The notes: generated from the sequence alone by a model not told the origin. 64,000 bases of DNA from Gemmatimonadaceae bacterium (GCA_019186945.1 JABAQJ010000002.1:62001-126000), one strand, 5' to 3'. Positions 9,050-17,885 are shown, counted from the first letter of the stretch. Translations and numbers: made by a program.

Positions 9050-10672
9050 CTATGGCCTTACGGTCGGATACGAGATCCCCAGCTGTTCCATGTACGTCCG
9101 ATAGCGGGTCGGATCGAAGTAATGCTTCCGCATTTCCGGGCGGTACCGCTCCATTATCTGAGCATTTAGCTCGACGGCCGGTTGGTCCGCCGGTCCCATG
9201 AACGGCTTGTACTTGGTCACCTTCGTCTGCACCGTGTCGAAGTAAGCGCGCGCCGAGCGAACCAGTTCCGGACGAAGGAACACGTCCAGCATCGTCATCG
9301 CCTGCACCTTGGCTCCCGCAGTCGCGCCCTTGTGGGCTATCGGGGTCGCTTCCGCAATCGCATCGGACCAGTGATGTCCCGGCGTATCCGGCACATTCGA
9401 CGGATAGTACAGCTGCGTCGTCGGCACGGACCACGAGACGTCGCCTATGTCGTCGGATCCCCCGCCCTGACGCAGCTCTTCGGGCATCGGTTCCTGCATG
9501 GCCTGCAACGCGGTATCCAGTCCGGTCTCCGGCCTGCCCAGCATCTTCTGGATTGCCCTGGCGAGTTGGTGGTCCTTCTCGTCCCATACCGGCAGCTTCA
9601 CCCGTCTGATGTTGGCGTCCATCGCCTCGGCAACCGGTTTGTTGAGGTGCGGCACCCACGCCGAGCCCATGATGCGTACCCGATCGAGCGTCGTGCCGGT
9701 CATCCGGGCGGCACCTTCGGCGATATCCTTCGCCGCCGCGAACATCTCCATCACCTTCTCGTAGTCGGTCTCCCTGAGGTAATACCAGACCGATGCCGTA
9801 GCCGGCACCACGTTTGGCTGGTCCCCACCGTCGCGGATGACGTAGTGCGAACGTTGCTGGGGACGAAGGTGCTCGCGGCGGAAGTTCCAGCCGATGTCCA
9901 TCAGTTCCACGGCGTCGAGTGCCGACCGCCCCCGCCACGGCGCACCGGCACCATGCGCGGCCGTCCCTCTGAACTCGAAGACCGCCGACAGGATCGCGTT
10001 ATAGTAGCCTTGAAGTCCCCATTGCGTCTGCAGGTTGCTGCCGACGTGCGTGAACATCGCCAGGTCCACGTCCTTGAAGATTCCCTCGCGAACCAGGTAC
10101 GCCTTGCTGCCCAGCTGTTCTTCCGCCACTCCCGGCCAAAGCATGATAGTGCCCGACAGGCGTTCGCGCTCCATGATCTTCTTGAGTGCGAGCGCCGCCG
10201 TGACGTTCACCGGTTGGCCGGTGTTGTGACCTTCTCCATGACCGGGCGCGCCTACGACGATCGGATCGCGATACGCCACTCCCGGCTTCTGCGAGGACTG
10301 CGGGATGCCATCGATATCGGAGCCTAACGCGATTACCGGCGATCCCGATCCCCACCGCGCCACCCACGCCGTCGGTATCCCGGCCACGCCACGCTCGACG
10401 CTGAACCCGTTCTGCTCGAGAATGCCCGTCAGGTACTTCGATGTCTCCACTTCCTGGAACCCCAGTTCCCCGAACGAATAGATCATGTCCACCATCTGCT
10501 GCGTCTGGGTGGCCATTCCGTCGATCTCGCTGGACACTTCGGCCTTCAGGCGCGCAAGACGCGGATCCTCCCTGGGAACGACAGCCTGCTTCCCCTGGGC
10601 GCCAAGGCCGCTGGACGGCAACATCAGGAACGCAGTTACCAAAGCGATCGACGGCGTGCGCAGATCAAACAT
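9050..10672 (-). CDS. Secreted M20-family amidohydrolase/peptidase (paralogue A)
   Basis: This 540-residue protein has a signal peptide (about residues 1-25, ending GLGAQ) followed by an M20 metallohydrolase fold. Visible landmarks are GSDIDGIPQ, GAPGHGEGHNTG (in place of the family's GHDGH), the catalytic pair in VAEEQLGSKAYLV and a later THVGSN. A dimerisation domain occupies the middle. It resembles AbgB-type aminoacyl or aminobenzoyl amidohydrolases more than ArgE or DapE. A strong Shine-Dalgarno (TGAGGATT) precedes the ATG. A second copy of the family lies at 39430-41043, and the two are alike along almost their whole length. The substrate is unknown; export suggests a periplasmic or extracellular amide or peptide. 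Confidence 0.85.
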   Translation of the reverse strand: MFDLRTPSIALVTAFLMLPSSGLGAQGKQAVVPREDPRLARLKAEVSSEIDGMATQTQQMVDMIYSFGELGFQEVETSKYLTGILEQNGFSVERGVAGIPTAWVARWGSGSPVIALGSDIDGIPQSSQKPGVAYRDPIVVGAPGHGEGHNTGQPVNVTAALALKKIMERERLSGTIMLWPGVAEEQLGSKAYLVREGIFKDVDLAMFTHVGSNLQTQWGLQGYYNAILSAVFEFRGTAAHGAGAPWRGRSALDAVELMDIGWNFRREHLRPQQRSHYVIRDGGDQPNVVPATASVWYYLRETDYEKVMEMFAAAKDIAEGAARMTGTTLDRVRIMGSAWVPHLNKPVAEAMDANIRRVKLPVWDEKDHQLARAIQKMLGRPETGLDTALQAMQEPMPEELRQGGGSDDIGDVSWSVPTTQLYYPSNVPDTPGHHWSDAIAEATPIAHKGATAGAKVQAMTMLDVFLRPELVRSARAYFDTVQTKVTKYKPFMGPADQPAVELNAQIMERYRPEMRKHYFDPTRYRTYMEQLGISYPTVRP

Positions 10673-10754
10673 GATCGAGAATCCTCAGCGGGGGATACGG
10701 ACACGGCTGCTGGCTTGACCGCAAGAAGCTCCGACCGGTCCTCGCTCCTCGCAA

Positions 10755-10785
10755 GTGACGTCCGCGCGTACGGAGTTAGATTTTG
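10755..10785 (+). promoter_or_regulatory. Candidate promoter of bshB1 (possibly leaderless)
   Basis: A -35-like GTGACG (10755-10760) and a -10-like TAGATT (10777-10782) are separated by 16 bases. The -10 runs on into TTG, giving TAGATTTTG. The preferred ATG is at 10790, only 7 bases after the hexamer, so transcription would begin at or next to the start codon. A similar TAGCTTTTG precedes grpE. Confidence 0.4.
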
Positions 10786-10789
10786 CGCC

Positions 10790-11521
10790 ATGCAACCACC
10801 CGCGCTCGACCTTCTGGCGATTGCCGCTCACCCGGACGATGCAGAGCTCACCGTCGGCGGCACTCTGGCGCTCGCTGTCCGACAAGGGTATCGGGTTGGC
10901 ATCCTCGACCTCACGGCGGGAGAACTCGGTACCAGGGGCACACCCGAGCTTCGCCGCGAGGAAGCACTGCAGGCCGCGAAGGTGCTTGGCGTGCCCTGGC
11001 GAGAAACTCTTGGTCTCCCGGACGCCGGCATCGCCAACTCGGATGAATCGCGCCGCCGCCTTGTTGCCGTACTCCGCGCCACGCGACCAACGATCGTCCT
11101 TGCACCCGCTCCACCGCCATTCGGCCGCCACCCCGATCACCGCATTGCCGCAGAGCTGATTCGAGATGCCGCCTTCCTTTCCGGGCTACGGAACTTCGAC
11201 GCTGGCGAGGAACCGCACCGACCGCGCAAGATCGTGCACAGCATCGCTTACCGCGAGGACGGCGTGAAGCCCACGTTCGTCGTCGACGTCAGCGAGGTGT
11301 TCGATCTGAAGATGATGGCAGTACGGTGCTATGAATCGCAGTTCGATGGCGCCACGCAATCTGGCGAGGTGTACCCGACCGGAGAACCGCTGCTCGACGT
11401 CATCGGGCACCAGGCCGCGCACTACGGCTCGCTGATCCGCGTACGCTACGGCGAACCGTTCTACACTTCCGAAACGATGCGCGTCGACGACGTCGTCGCG
11501 CTGTCCGTCTCCACTTTCTGA
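10790..11521 (+). CDS. bshB1: Bacillithiol biosynthesis deacetylase BshB1-like
   Basis: This 243-residue protein belongs to the LmbE/PIG-L zinc deacetylases and is closest to BshB1, which removes the acetyl group from GlcNAc-malate in bacillithiol synthesis. The zinc motif AHPDDAE (residues 12-18) and the later HPDHRIAAELI are present, as are the BshB1-like phrases LDLTAGELGTRGTPELR and AAFLSGLRNF. I chose the ATG at 10790 because the conserved fold starts at once; the open frame extends 25 codons upstream. kynA begins 8 bases after its stop. No bshA or bshC gene is in the window, so a bacillithiol pathway is inferred from family only. Confidence 0.82.
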   Translation: MQPPALDLLAIAAHPDDAELTVGGTLALAVRQGYRVGILDLTAGELGTRGTPELRREEALQAAKVLGVPWRETLGLPDAGIANSDESRRRLVAVLRATRPTIVLAPAPPPFGRHPDHRIAAELIRDAAFLSGLRNFDAGEEPHRPRKIVHSIAYREDGVKPTFVVDVSEVFDLKMMAVRCYESQFDGATQSGEVYPTGEPLLDVIGHQAAHYGSLIRVRYGEPFYTSETMRVDDVVALSVSTF

Positions 11522-11529
11522 TCGACACC

Positions 11530-12300
11530 GTGTCCGCATCCAACGACGTTACGTACGGTGAGTACCTTGCGGTCGAGCGCTTGCTACAATTGCAACTACC
11601 GCGCTCCCGGCCCGAACATCCCGACGAGCTGCTCTTTATCGTGGTGCACCAGGCGAGCGAACTGTGGTTCAAGGTTCTGCTACACGAGCTGGATCTGCTG
11701 GTCGCGCGCCTCGAGGCCAGCGACGCCATGGCCGCGCTGGCCAGCATGCGACGCATCAACGCGATCACGCGCATCGTCGCGACCCAGCTGTCGTCGCTCG
11801 ACACGCTGCCCCCCCAGCGATTCGCGGAGTTCCGCGGCTACCTTGGCAGCGCCAGCGGAGGACAGAGCGTGCAGTTTCGCGCGATCGAGGCAGCCAGCGG
11901 GCTCAGGGACGACCACTTTCTGGCGGTGCTGCGCGAGCACGGTCCGATTCCGGACGCCATTCAGCGGATCCTCGATCGGCCGACCCTTCAGGCGCTGTTC
12001 ATGGATCTCCTGGCGGCGCGCGGCACCACGCTCGACGCCGTGTACGCGAATCCATCGATCACGGACCTGTACTTCCTGGCAGAGAGCCTGATCGAATACG
12101 AGCAGGGTTTCGGGCTCTGGCGCTTCCTTCACATGCAGCTGGTGGAACGCATCATCGGCCCGATGACGAGCGGCACGGGCGGCACGTTAGGTTCGAAGTA
12201 TCTCCAACGCACTCTGTCGCAGCGTTTCTTCCCGAAACTGTGGGAGGTCCGCTCACGTTTCTTCGGTACCGGCAGCGCGATGTCGCCTAACAGCGCATGA
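11530..12300 (+). CDS. kynA: Tryptophan 2,3-dioxygenase
   Basis: This 256-residue haem enzyme opens the indole ring of L-tryptophan to N-formylkynurenine. Family motifs are clear: TYGEYLAVERLLQLQ at the start, HPDELLFIVVHQASELWFK with the distal haem-pocket region, and the C-terminal GTGGTLGSKYLQRTL substrate loop. The proximal His lies in a segment like FLHMQLVERIIG. The length is slightly short of the usual 270-280 residues. The start is GTG, 8 bases after bshB1, and its end overlaps kynB by 4 bases (ATGA). KynA and KynB are the first two steps of the kynurenine route; kynureninase was not seen in this window. Confidence 0.95.
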   Translation: MSASNDVTYGEYLAVERLLQLQLPRSRPEHPDELLFIVVHQASELWFKVLLHELDLLVARLEASDAMAALASMRRINAITRIVATQLSSLDTLPPQRFAEFRGYLGSASGGQSVQFRAIEAASGLRDDHFLAVLREHGPIPDAIQRILDRPTLQALFMDLLAARGTTLDAVYANPSITDLYFLAESLIEYEQGFGLWRFLHMQLVERIIGPMTSGTGGTLGSKYLQRTLSQRFFPKLWEVRSRFFGTGSAMSPNSA

Positions 12301-12923
12301 CCATTCGCGACATCAGCATCACGCTGCGTGTCGGGACGCCCGAATGGCCGGGTGACACGCCGTTCGCCTGCGCATGGGCATGGCAGATTGCCATGGGGGC
12401 GTCCGTCAACGTGTCCTGCCTCACGGGAAGCCCACATGTCGGAACGCATGCCGATGCGCCGTTGCATGTGACGGACGAAGCCGCCGGCGCCGACACGCTT
12501 CCCCTTGACGCGTTCGTGGGGCCGTGTACCGTCGTCGATGTGAGTGCCTGCTCCGGCGACATCGCCATCCCGGATCTCGAACTGGGCGGTGCCATCGCCG
12601 GCGGACGCCTGCTGCTGCGCACTGACCGCACGATCGCGACCGGGGCCTTCCCCTCGGAATGGCCCGCGCTGAGCGCGGAGACTGCGCGCCACCTGGCCGA
12701 AGGCGGATTGAAGCTGCTTGGCGTGGACTGCCCATCGGTCGACGCGCGCGACAGCACCACGCTCACCGTACATCGACTGCTCTTCCAGGCCGGCGCATGC
12801 GTACTCGAAAACCTGGATCTGCGCGATATCGTCCCGGGCGTGTACGAACTCGTCGCTCCCCCGGTGAAGATCGCCGGCGCCGACGCTGCGCCCGTTCGAG
12901 CCGTACTCAGGGACTTGGCGTGA
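12297..12923 (+). CDS. kynB: Kynurenine formamidase (arylformamidase, KynB type)
   Basis: This 208-residue metal-dependent hydrolase of the cyclase/KynB family should convert N-formylkynurenine to kynurenine. The metal-binding motif HVGTHADAPLHV (about residues 47-58) and an N-terminal DISITLRVGTPEWPGDTPF match KynB closely, including its normal length. It overlaps kynA by 4 bases at its start and the next ABC ATPase gene by 4 bases at its end. The physical coupling to kynA supports the assignment strongly. Confidence 0.93.
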   Translation: MTIRDISITLRVGTPEWPGDTPFACAWAWQIAMGASVNVSCLTGSPHVGTHADAPLHVTDEAAGADTLPLDAFVGPCTVVDVSACSGDIAIPDLELGGAIAGGRLLLRTDRTIATGAFPSEWPALSAETARHLAEGGLKLLGVDCPSVDARDSTTLTVHRLLFQAGACVLENLDLRDIVPGVYELVAPPVKIAGADAAPVRAVLRDLA

Positions 12924-13855
12924 GCGAGGTCGCCATTCGCTCGATCGACGTCGTGCGTGACTTCGGTACCGTTCGCGCATTGGACCACCTCTCCTTCGAG
13001 ATTCCCAAGGGAATCGTCTTCGGATTCCTAGGACCGAATGGTGCCGGGAAGACGACCGCCATTCGCATGCTGCTGGGCCTGGTCCAGCCAACCTCAGGGC
13101 GCGCCGAAGTCCTGGGTCGTGACTCGTGGTCAGAAGGCTCTGCGGTGCGCGAGCGCTCGGGGGCCCTGTTGGAGCATGCGGGACTCTACGAACGCCTGAG
13201 CGCGGAACAAAACCTCGACTTCTTCGGACGAGCATGGCGCATTCCGCGCCACCAGCGCCGCGAGCGGACGCGAGCGCTCCTGGAACAGTTCGGGCTCTGG
13301 GAACGTCGCAAGGATCTCGTCGGCACGTGGAGTCGGGGGATGAAACAGAAACTCGCGGTCGCCCGCACGGTCCTGCATCGCCCGTCGCTGGTGTTCCTCG
13401 ACGAACCGACAGCCGGACTCGATCCTGTCGCCAGCGCGTCATTGCGAGAGGACTTGGCAGCCCTCTCCACCCACGAGGGAACGACGATCTTCCTCACGAC
13501 GCACAACCTCGCCGAGGCCGAGCGCCTCTGCACCCTCGTCGGCGTGATCCGCAAAGGCAGGTTGGTCGCCCTCGGGAGCCCGACCGAACTTCGGCGCGAT
13601 CGGTCGAACGACGTTCGGCTGGTGGTGACGGCGAACCCCGCGCTGCTGGAATCGTTAGGGCCAGCGCTCGGCGTGCGCGCTGTACGCAGGGACGACCGGG
13701 CCTGGATGCTGTCGCTCGAACCCGGGGTGTCGCCGGCTCCGATCGTTCGCTGGCTCGTCGAACGCGGCGCCGAGATCGAGGAATGCACAAGGATGAGTGC
13801 GTCGCTCGAAGATGTGTTCCTCGACCTGGTGAGCGACGATCGGGAGGACGGGTGA
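12920..13855 (+). CDS. ABC transporter ATPase (NatA/CcmA-like, DrrA-type)
   Basis: This 311-residue ATP-binding protein has Walker A GPNGAGKT, the signature SRGMKQKLAVAR, Walker B LVFLDEPTAGLDP, the switch His in FLTTHN and a C-terminal extension typical of DrrA/NatA-type exporters. The start is GTG in a 4-base overlap with kynB. A longer in-frame start at 12659 lies inside kynB and is unlikely. It overlaps the permease gene by 4 bases. Its link to tryptophan catabolism is positional only; it might export a kynurenine-related product or have an unrelated role. Confidence 0.92.
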   Translation: MSEVAIRSIDVVRDFGTVRALDHLSFEIPKGIVFGFLGPNGAGKTTAIRMLLGLVQPTSGRAEVLGRDSWSEGSAVRERSGALLEHAGLYERLSAEQNLDFFGRAWRIPRHQRRERTRALLEQFGLWERRKDLVGTWSRGMKQKLAVARTVLHRPSLVFLDEPTAGLDPVASASLREDLAALSTHEGTTIFLTTHNLAEAERLCTLVGVIRKGRLVALGSPTELRRDRSNDVRLVVTANPALLESLGPALGVRAVRRDDRAWMLSLEPGVSPAPIVRWLVERGAEIEECTRMSASLEDVFLDLVSDDREDG

Positions 13856-14589
13856 TCAGGGACATCGGCACGATCGTCTGGAAGGAATGGCGCGAGTTCC
13901 GGGACCAGCTGTTCAAGCTGAAGCGGGGAGGCCTGTCGGCCCTGGTGGTCGTCTTCATGCTGGGCATCGTGACGCCGCTTCAACTGGGAAAGTCGTGGAT
14001 CTCGTCTCCACTGATGCTTGCCTACTGGCCTATCCTGGCCGGCAGCATGGTCTCGACGCTCATCGCCGACGCCATCGCCGGCGAGCGGGAACGCCATACG
14101 CTCGAGACTCTGCTCGCCACGCGGCTGCCGGACAGCGCGATCCTGATCGGCAAGGTGGTCGCCGCGGTGATCTACGGATACGTTTTCGCCTTCATGAACA
14201 TCCTCGTCGGATGGCTCGTGCTGAACATCCGTCATCACCAGGACGGGCTGATCCTGATGCCATTGGCGCATGCCGGCACACTGACGCTGCTCATCGGACT
14301 GAACTGTCTCTTCCTGTCCGGCATCGGCGTGTTCGTTTCGCTGCGCGCATCCACCGTCCGCCAGGCACAACAAGCGTTCGGGGTCATCATGCTCGTGCTC
14401 TTCTTCGCACCGGCCCTTGTGGTTCAGGCACTGCCGGCCGGACGTCGCCTGGAACTGATGCTGCGGTTGAGGGCGATCGGCGTCGACACCGTGGTCCTAT
14501 GGGTCATCATCGGCCTGGCGATCGCGGCGCTGGCCGTCAACATGGCCGCCCTGGCGCGATTTCGGCGGGGACGGCTCGTCCTCGACTAG
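13852..14589 (+). CDS. ABC-2 type transporter permease
   Basis: This 245-residue membrane protein starts with GTG inside a 4-base overlap with the ATPase gene. It shows about six hydrophobic segments, and the line AIAGERERHTLETLLATRLPD is typical of ABC-2/NatB-like permeases. A cytoplasmic N-terminus (VIRDIGTIVWKEWREFRDQ) is also typical of the family. With the preceding ATPase it should form a complete small export system. Upstream in-frame sequence to 13126 lies within the ATPase gene and is not counted. Confidence 0.9.
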   Translation: MIRDIGTIVWKEWREFRDQLFKLKRGGLSALVVVFMLGIVTPLQLGKSWISSPLMLAYWPILAGSMVSTLIADAIAGERERHTLETLLATRLPDSAILIGKVVAAVIYGYVFAFMNILVGWLVLNIRHHQDGLILMPLAHAGTLTLLIGLNCLFLSGIGVFVSLRASTVRQAQQAFGVIMLVLFFAPALVVQALPAGRRLELMLRLRAIGVDTVVLWVIIGLAIAALAVNMAALARFRRGRLVLD

Positions 14590-14620
14590 GACCACAGCGT
14601 CCCGTATCGGCAGCGCGCAG

Positions 14621-14626
14621 TATATT
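14621..14626 (+). promoter_or_regulatory. -10 element next to the cysteine desulfurase start
   Basis: TATATT (5 of 6 matches to TATAAT) ends 8 bases before the ATG of the cysteine desulfurase gene in a 45-base gap. No good -35 is visible 16-18 bases upstream. If it is used, the transcript would be leaderless or nearly so, which fits the absence of a Shine-Dalgarno site. Confidence 0.4.
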
Positions 14627-14634
14627 CCTGTCCT

Positions 14635-15795
14635 ATGCCACAGCCTATTTATCTCGACCACGCCGCCACTACTCCCGTTCGGCCCGAAGTCGTCGACGCG
14701 ATGACCCCGTTCTTCGGACCGCGTTTCGGCAATCCGTCGAGCGCGCATCGCTGGGGACGCGAAGCGCGGGTGGCACTGGACGAAGCACGGGAGCGCCTCG
14801 CACGATGCCTGGGCGCCAACACCGACGAGATCTGTTTCACGTCAGGCGGCACGGAGTCGGACAACCTGGCAATCCTCGGCGCGTGGCGCGCTCTCCGGGC
14901 GACGAAGGTTGCGGTGGTGACGACGCCGATCGAGCACAAGGCCGTATTGGCAGCAGCGCACCAGGTGGCAAGGGAAGGCGGCGAGGAGCGGATCGTCGAC
15001 GTGGACCGGGGTGGCATAGTGATTCCGGGCAGCTTCGATTTGGCGGTGGACAACCGGGTCGCGATCTGTTCGGTAATGTGGGTGAACAACGAGATCGGCG
15101 TCCTGCAGGATATTCCCAAACTGGCGTCGATCGCGCGCGAGCGGGGCGCCCTTTTTCACACCGACGCAGTGCAGGCGTTTGGCAAGGTGACGATCGATGC
15201 CAGCTCGATACCGTTCGATGCGTTGTCCATCAGCGGGCACAAGCTCGGGGCTCCGAAGGGCGTGGGGGCGATGTACCTTCGCCGTGGTACCCCGCTCGAG
15301 CCGCTGATGCATGGCGGTATGCAGGATCGCGGCAGGCGGCCGGGGACGGAGAACGTCGCGATGGCTGTGGGTCTTGCGAGGGCGGCCGAGTTGGCGCTGG
15401 CGGAACGAGAGGCGGAAGGCGCGCGTCTGGCGCGGCTGCGTAACCGGCTGGAGGAAGCCTTGTTGTCGCGGATCCCGGATGCGCTCGTGCACGGCCGCAA
15501 CGCGCCGCGTGCGCCGCATATCCTCAATATCTCCGTTCCGGGCACGGATTCGGAGTCGCTGCTGATGGCGCTGGACATGCAGGGTGTGGCGTGTTCAGCG
15601 GGGTCTGCCTGCCAGAGCGGGAACCTGACACCGTCTCATGTCCTGACCGCGATCGGAGTTCGTCACGACCTCGCGACCGCTGCCATCCGCATGTCGTTCG
15701 GCAGCCTGAGCGCGGAGGAGGACGTGGATCGTGTGGCGCAGCTCTTCCCCGCGCTGATCGTCAAGGCGCGTCGGCTAGCGGGCGCCACTCTGTAG
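14635..15795 (+). CDS. Cysteine desulfurase (NifS/IscS family)
   Basis: This 386-residue PLP enzyme takes sulfur from L-cysteine. The start IYLDHAATTPV is typical of the family. The PLP lysine is Lys203 in SGHKLGAPKG, and the persulfide-forming Cys326 lies in ACSAGSACQSG. The length is normal. The tRNA 2-thiouridylase gene begins 20 bases downstream, so one likely task is to feed sulfur to MnmA. No iscU, iscA or iscR gene is nearby, which argues against a classic isc operon and leaves the choice between NifS-like and IscS-like names open. Confidence 0.93.
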   Translation: MPQPIYLDHAATTPVRPEVVDAMTPFFGPRFGNPSSAHRWGREARVALDEARERLARCLGANTDEICFTSGGTESDNLAILGAWRALRATKVAVVTTPIEHKAVLAAAHQVAREGGEERIVDVDRGGIVIPGSFDLAVDNRVAICSVMWVNNEIGVLQDIPKLASIARERGALFHTDAVQAFGKVTIDASSIPFDALSISGHKLGAPKGVGAMYLRRGTPLEPLMHGGMQDRGRRPGTENVAMAVGLARAAELALAEREAEGARLARLRNRLEEALLSRIPDALVHGRNAPRAPHILNISVPGTDSESLLMALDMQGVACSAGSACQSGNLTPSHVLTAIGVRHDLATAAIRMSFGSLSAEEDVDRVAQLFPALIVKARRLAGATL

Positions 15796-15815
15796 GTTCC
15801 GTCGTCGCCTGCCCG

Positions 15816-16949
15816 ATGCCCAGCCAGCCGATTCCCGGGACTCCCTCCGGTCGCCCGCGCGTCCTGGTGGCGATGTCCGGCGGCGTCGATTCGTCGGTTG
15901 CCGCCGCACTCCTGCACGAGCAGGGATACGACGTGATCGGGGCGACGATGAAGCTGTTCTGCTACGGCGACACCGTGCCCGATAGACCCTGCTGTTCGCT
16001 GGATTCGATCGACGACGCGCGCCGTGTCTGCCAGCGCCTGGGCATCCCGCACTATGTGTTGAACCTGGAGGCCCCCTTCAGTCACGATGTCGTGGACGAC
16101 TTCGTGTCCGAATATGCGCGCGGCCGCACGCCGATCCCCTGCGTCCGCTGCAACACGTTCACGAAGTTTCGGGATCTGGTGCGCCGCGCCGATGGCTTCG
16201 ATGCCGGGTTCGTGGCCACGGGACACTACGCACGTGTGATCGACGGCGCGCTGCATCGCGGTCGCGACCCGGCGAAGGACCAGTCGTACTTCCTCTGGGG
16301 CATCGATCGAGCGGCCCTGCGAAGACTGTTGCTGCCGGTCGGCGGCCTGACCAAGGCGGAGACCCGGGACGTGGCTCGCTCCCTTGGCCTCGATGTCGTC
16401 TCTGAGAAGGTCGAGAGCCAGGACATCTGCTTCGTGCCCGACGGAGATCACGTCAAGGTCATCCGAGCGCGCTTGGGCGACGATGCGCCCGCGCTTGCAC
16501 GCGGTCCGATCCTGCACGTGGACGGACGGCAGGTCGGCGTGCATGACGGCTACGCCCGTTACACGATCGGCCAGCGGCGGGGGCTCCCGGGAGGATTCGA
16601 CGAGCCGCTGTTCGTCGTCGAGATCCGGCCCGCGGACCGCGCGGTGATCGTTGGGCCGAGAGAGCGATTGCTGGGTCATGGTCTCGTCGCCCGCGAATTG
16701 AACTGGTTGGGATCGGCGCCAACGTTAGGTACTCTGGTGACGGTGCAAGCCCGCCACCGTGCCCGTGCCGTGGAAGCCGAGGTGGTGAGGATGGGAACGG
16801 AGGAACTGGAGTTGGCGCTGCAGGAGCCGCTGTCGGCGATTGCTCCGGGCCAGTCGATGGTGCTCTACGCTGGGGAACGCGTCGTCGGGGGCGGCGTGAT
16901 CGAGCGAGCGGCCGGTCCGCGCGCTTCACTGCCCGTCCGCGCTGCCTGA
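15816..16949 (+). CDS. mnmA: tRNA-specific 2-thiouridylase MnmA
   Basis: This 377-residue enzyme thiolates U34 of tRNAs for Glu, Gln and Lys. It has the PP-loop AMSGGVDSSVAAALL, the first catalytic Cys (about 109) in PIPCVRCN and the second (about 205) in ESQDICFV. The mid-protein GHYARV and the C-terminal beta-barrel region YTIGQRRGL also match the family. I start it at the ATG at 15816; the frame is open further upstream but only inside the desulfurase gene. It follows the desulfurase by 20 bases, as expected for a sulfur donor and acceptor pair. Confidence 0.95.
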   Translation: MPSQPIPGTPSGRPRVLVAMSGGVDSSVAAALLHEQGYDVIGATMKLFCYGDTVPDRPCCSLDSIDDARRVCQRLGIPHYVLNLEAPFSHDVVDDFVSEYARGRTPIPCVRCNTFTKFRDLVRRADGFDAGFVATGHYARVIDGALHRGRDPAKDQSYFLWGIDRAALRRLLLPVGGLTKAETRDVARSLGLDVVSEKVESQDICFVPDGDHVKVIRARLGDDAPALARGPILHVDGRQVGVHDGYARYTIGQRRGLPGGFDEPLFVVEIRPADRAVIVGPRERLLGHGLVARELNWLGSAPTLGTLVTVQARHRARAVEAEVVRMGTEELELALQEPLSAIAPGQSMVLYAGERVVGGGVIERAAGPRASLPVRAA

Positions 16950-17001
16950 CGACTATTCGAGGATCGTCGCGAGCGTTCCTCGACAGTCTTCCGGCGTACG
17001 T

Positions 17002-17373
17002 TCAGCGCCCCAGGACGCCCTTGAGCGCCTTGGCGTCCGACGGCGTGTACACGTCGACCGCAAGCGAGAAGGTGCGTTGTTCCTCCGGCTGCAACGCACC
17101 CACACCGACAACCTGGCGCGTTACCTCCTCTCCTTTCTCGTTTCGGATGGTGATGAGCACGGAGTATTCCCAAGCCTCTCCGGCGTCGGGGTGTCGGATC
17201 GTTCCCTCGACACGAAGCGGCGTGAAACTGGCCTGTGTGCGCGTCGCCGCGCCGGGGTCGAACCGCAGGTGATGCCTGCAAGCCGGACAGACGCTGGCGC
17301 TCTCGAGGATCGAGGCCCGGCAATGCGGACAGACACGCGTGGTTCCCGGCGCGGACTGACGCAGCACACTCAT
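17002..17373 (-). CDS. Small zinc-ribbon protein of unknown function
   Basis: This 123-residue protein has an N-terminal zinc ribbon with two CxxC knuckles (CPHCRAS and CPACRHH, about residues 15-36). A single beta-rich domain follows that looks like a small Ig-like or FxLYD-type fold, but I cannot name it. There is no signal peptide or membrane helix. Its ATG overlaps the end of the bactofilin gene by 4 bases, so the two are co-translated. The function is unknown; the coupling suggests a partner or regulator of the bactofilin. Confidence 0.75.
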   Translation of the reverse strand: MSVLRQSAPGTTRVCPHCRASILESASVCPACRHHLRFDPGAATRTQASFTPLRVEGTIRHPDAGEAWEYSVLITIRNEKGEEVTRQVVGVGALQPEEQRTFSLAVDVYTPSDAKALKGVLGR

Positions 17374-17885
17374 AGCGCCGAGCCGTTCCCGAACGAAAGC
17401 GCCGGTTTGGACGTCGACTGCTCATCCCAGCCGAACTCCACGCGCCCGCGCATGCGTGAACCGGCCGCCACCGTAAGCGAACCAGCCTTCAGGTCGCCGC
17501 TGAGCACGGCCGACTCCAGCAACTCCACGCGGGCAGCGTCCTCGATGTTCCCTTCGACCTCACCCGCGATTACCACCGCGTTGGCTCGAACCCCGCCCGT
17601 CAGCTTGGCACCGGCCTCGATCGTCAGGTTCCCCTGCACGTGAACATCTCCCTTGAACCGGCCGGCGATACGCACATGACCGGTCCCTTCGATCTTCCCC
17701 TCGATGGAAATGTCGGACGCGATGAGCGACTCCTTCGAGTCCGATGCCCTGCCCGCAGCTTTCCGTGGCTGCTCGAAACCCGGAAGCGTTTCGGGCAGCG
17801 CGTCGACAACCGGACGCACAACGGGCTCTGGGGCGACGGGTGCCGCTTCTTTTCTGGGTGCTACCTGTTCCTTCCAGATTGCCAT
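17370..17885 (-). CDS. Bactofilin (polymer-forming cytoskeletal protein)
   Basis: This 171-residue protein carries the bactofilin beta-helix repeats (LIASDISIEGKIEGTGHVRI, then GRFKGDVHVQGNLTI and AKLTGGVRANAVVI), about residues 50-150. The flanking ends are disordered and rich in Pro, Ala and Val. Bactofilins polymerise without nucleotide and shape local cell-wall growth. AGGAG lies before the ATG. The upstream gap of about 180 bases to dnaJ holds a -10-like TATCAT on this strand. The gene overlaps the zinc-ribbon gene by 4 bases, an arrangement worth noting because the usual neighbour of bactofilin is an M23 peptidase. Confidence 0.9.
   Translation of the reverse strand: MAIWKEQVAPRKEAAPVAPEPVVRPVVDALPETLPGFEQPRKAAGRASDSKESLIASDISIEGKIEGTGHVRIAGRFKGDVHVQGNLTIEAGAKLTGGVRANAVVIAGEVEGNIEDAARVELLESAVLSGDLKAGSLTVAAGSRMRGRVEFGWDEQSTSKPALSFGNGSAL

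Noticed and set aside
12659-12919. Long N-terminal extension of the ABC ATPase
   Set aside because: It lies inside kynB in another frame. The GTG at 12920 forms the usual 4-base overlap and starts right before the conserved fold.
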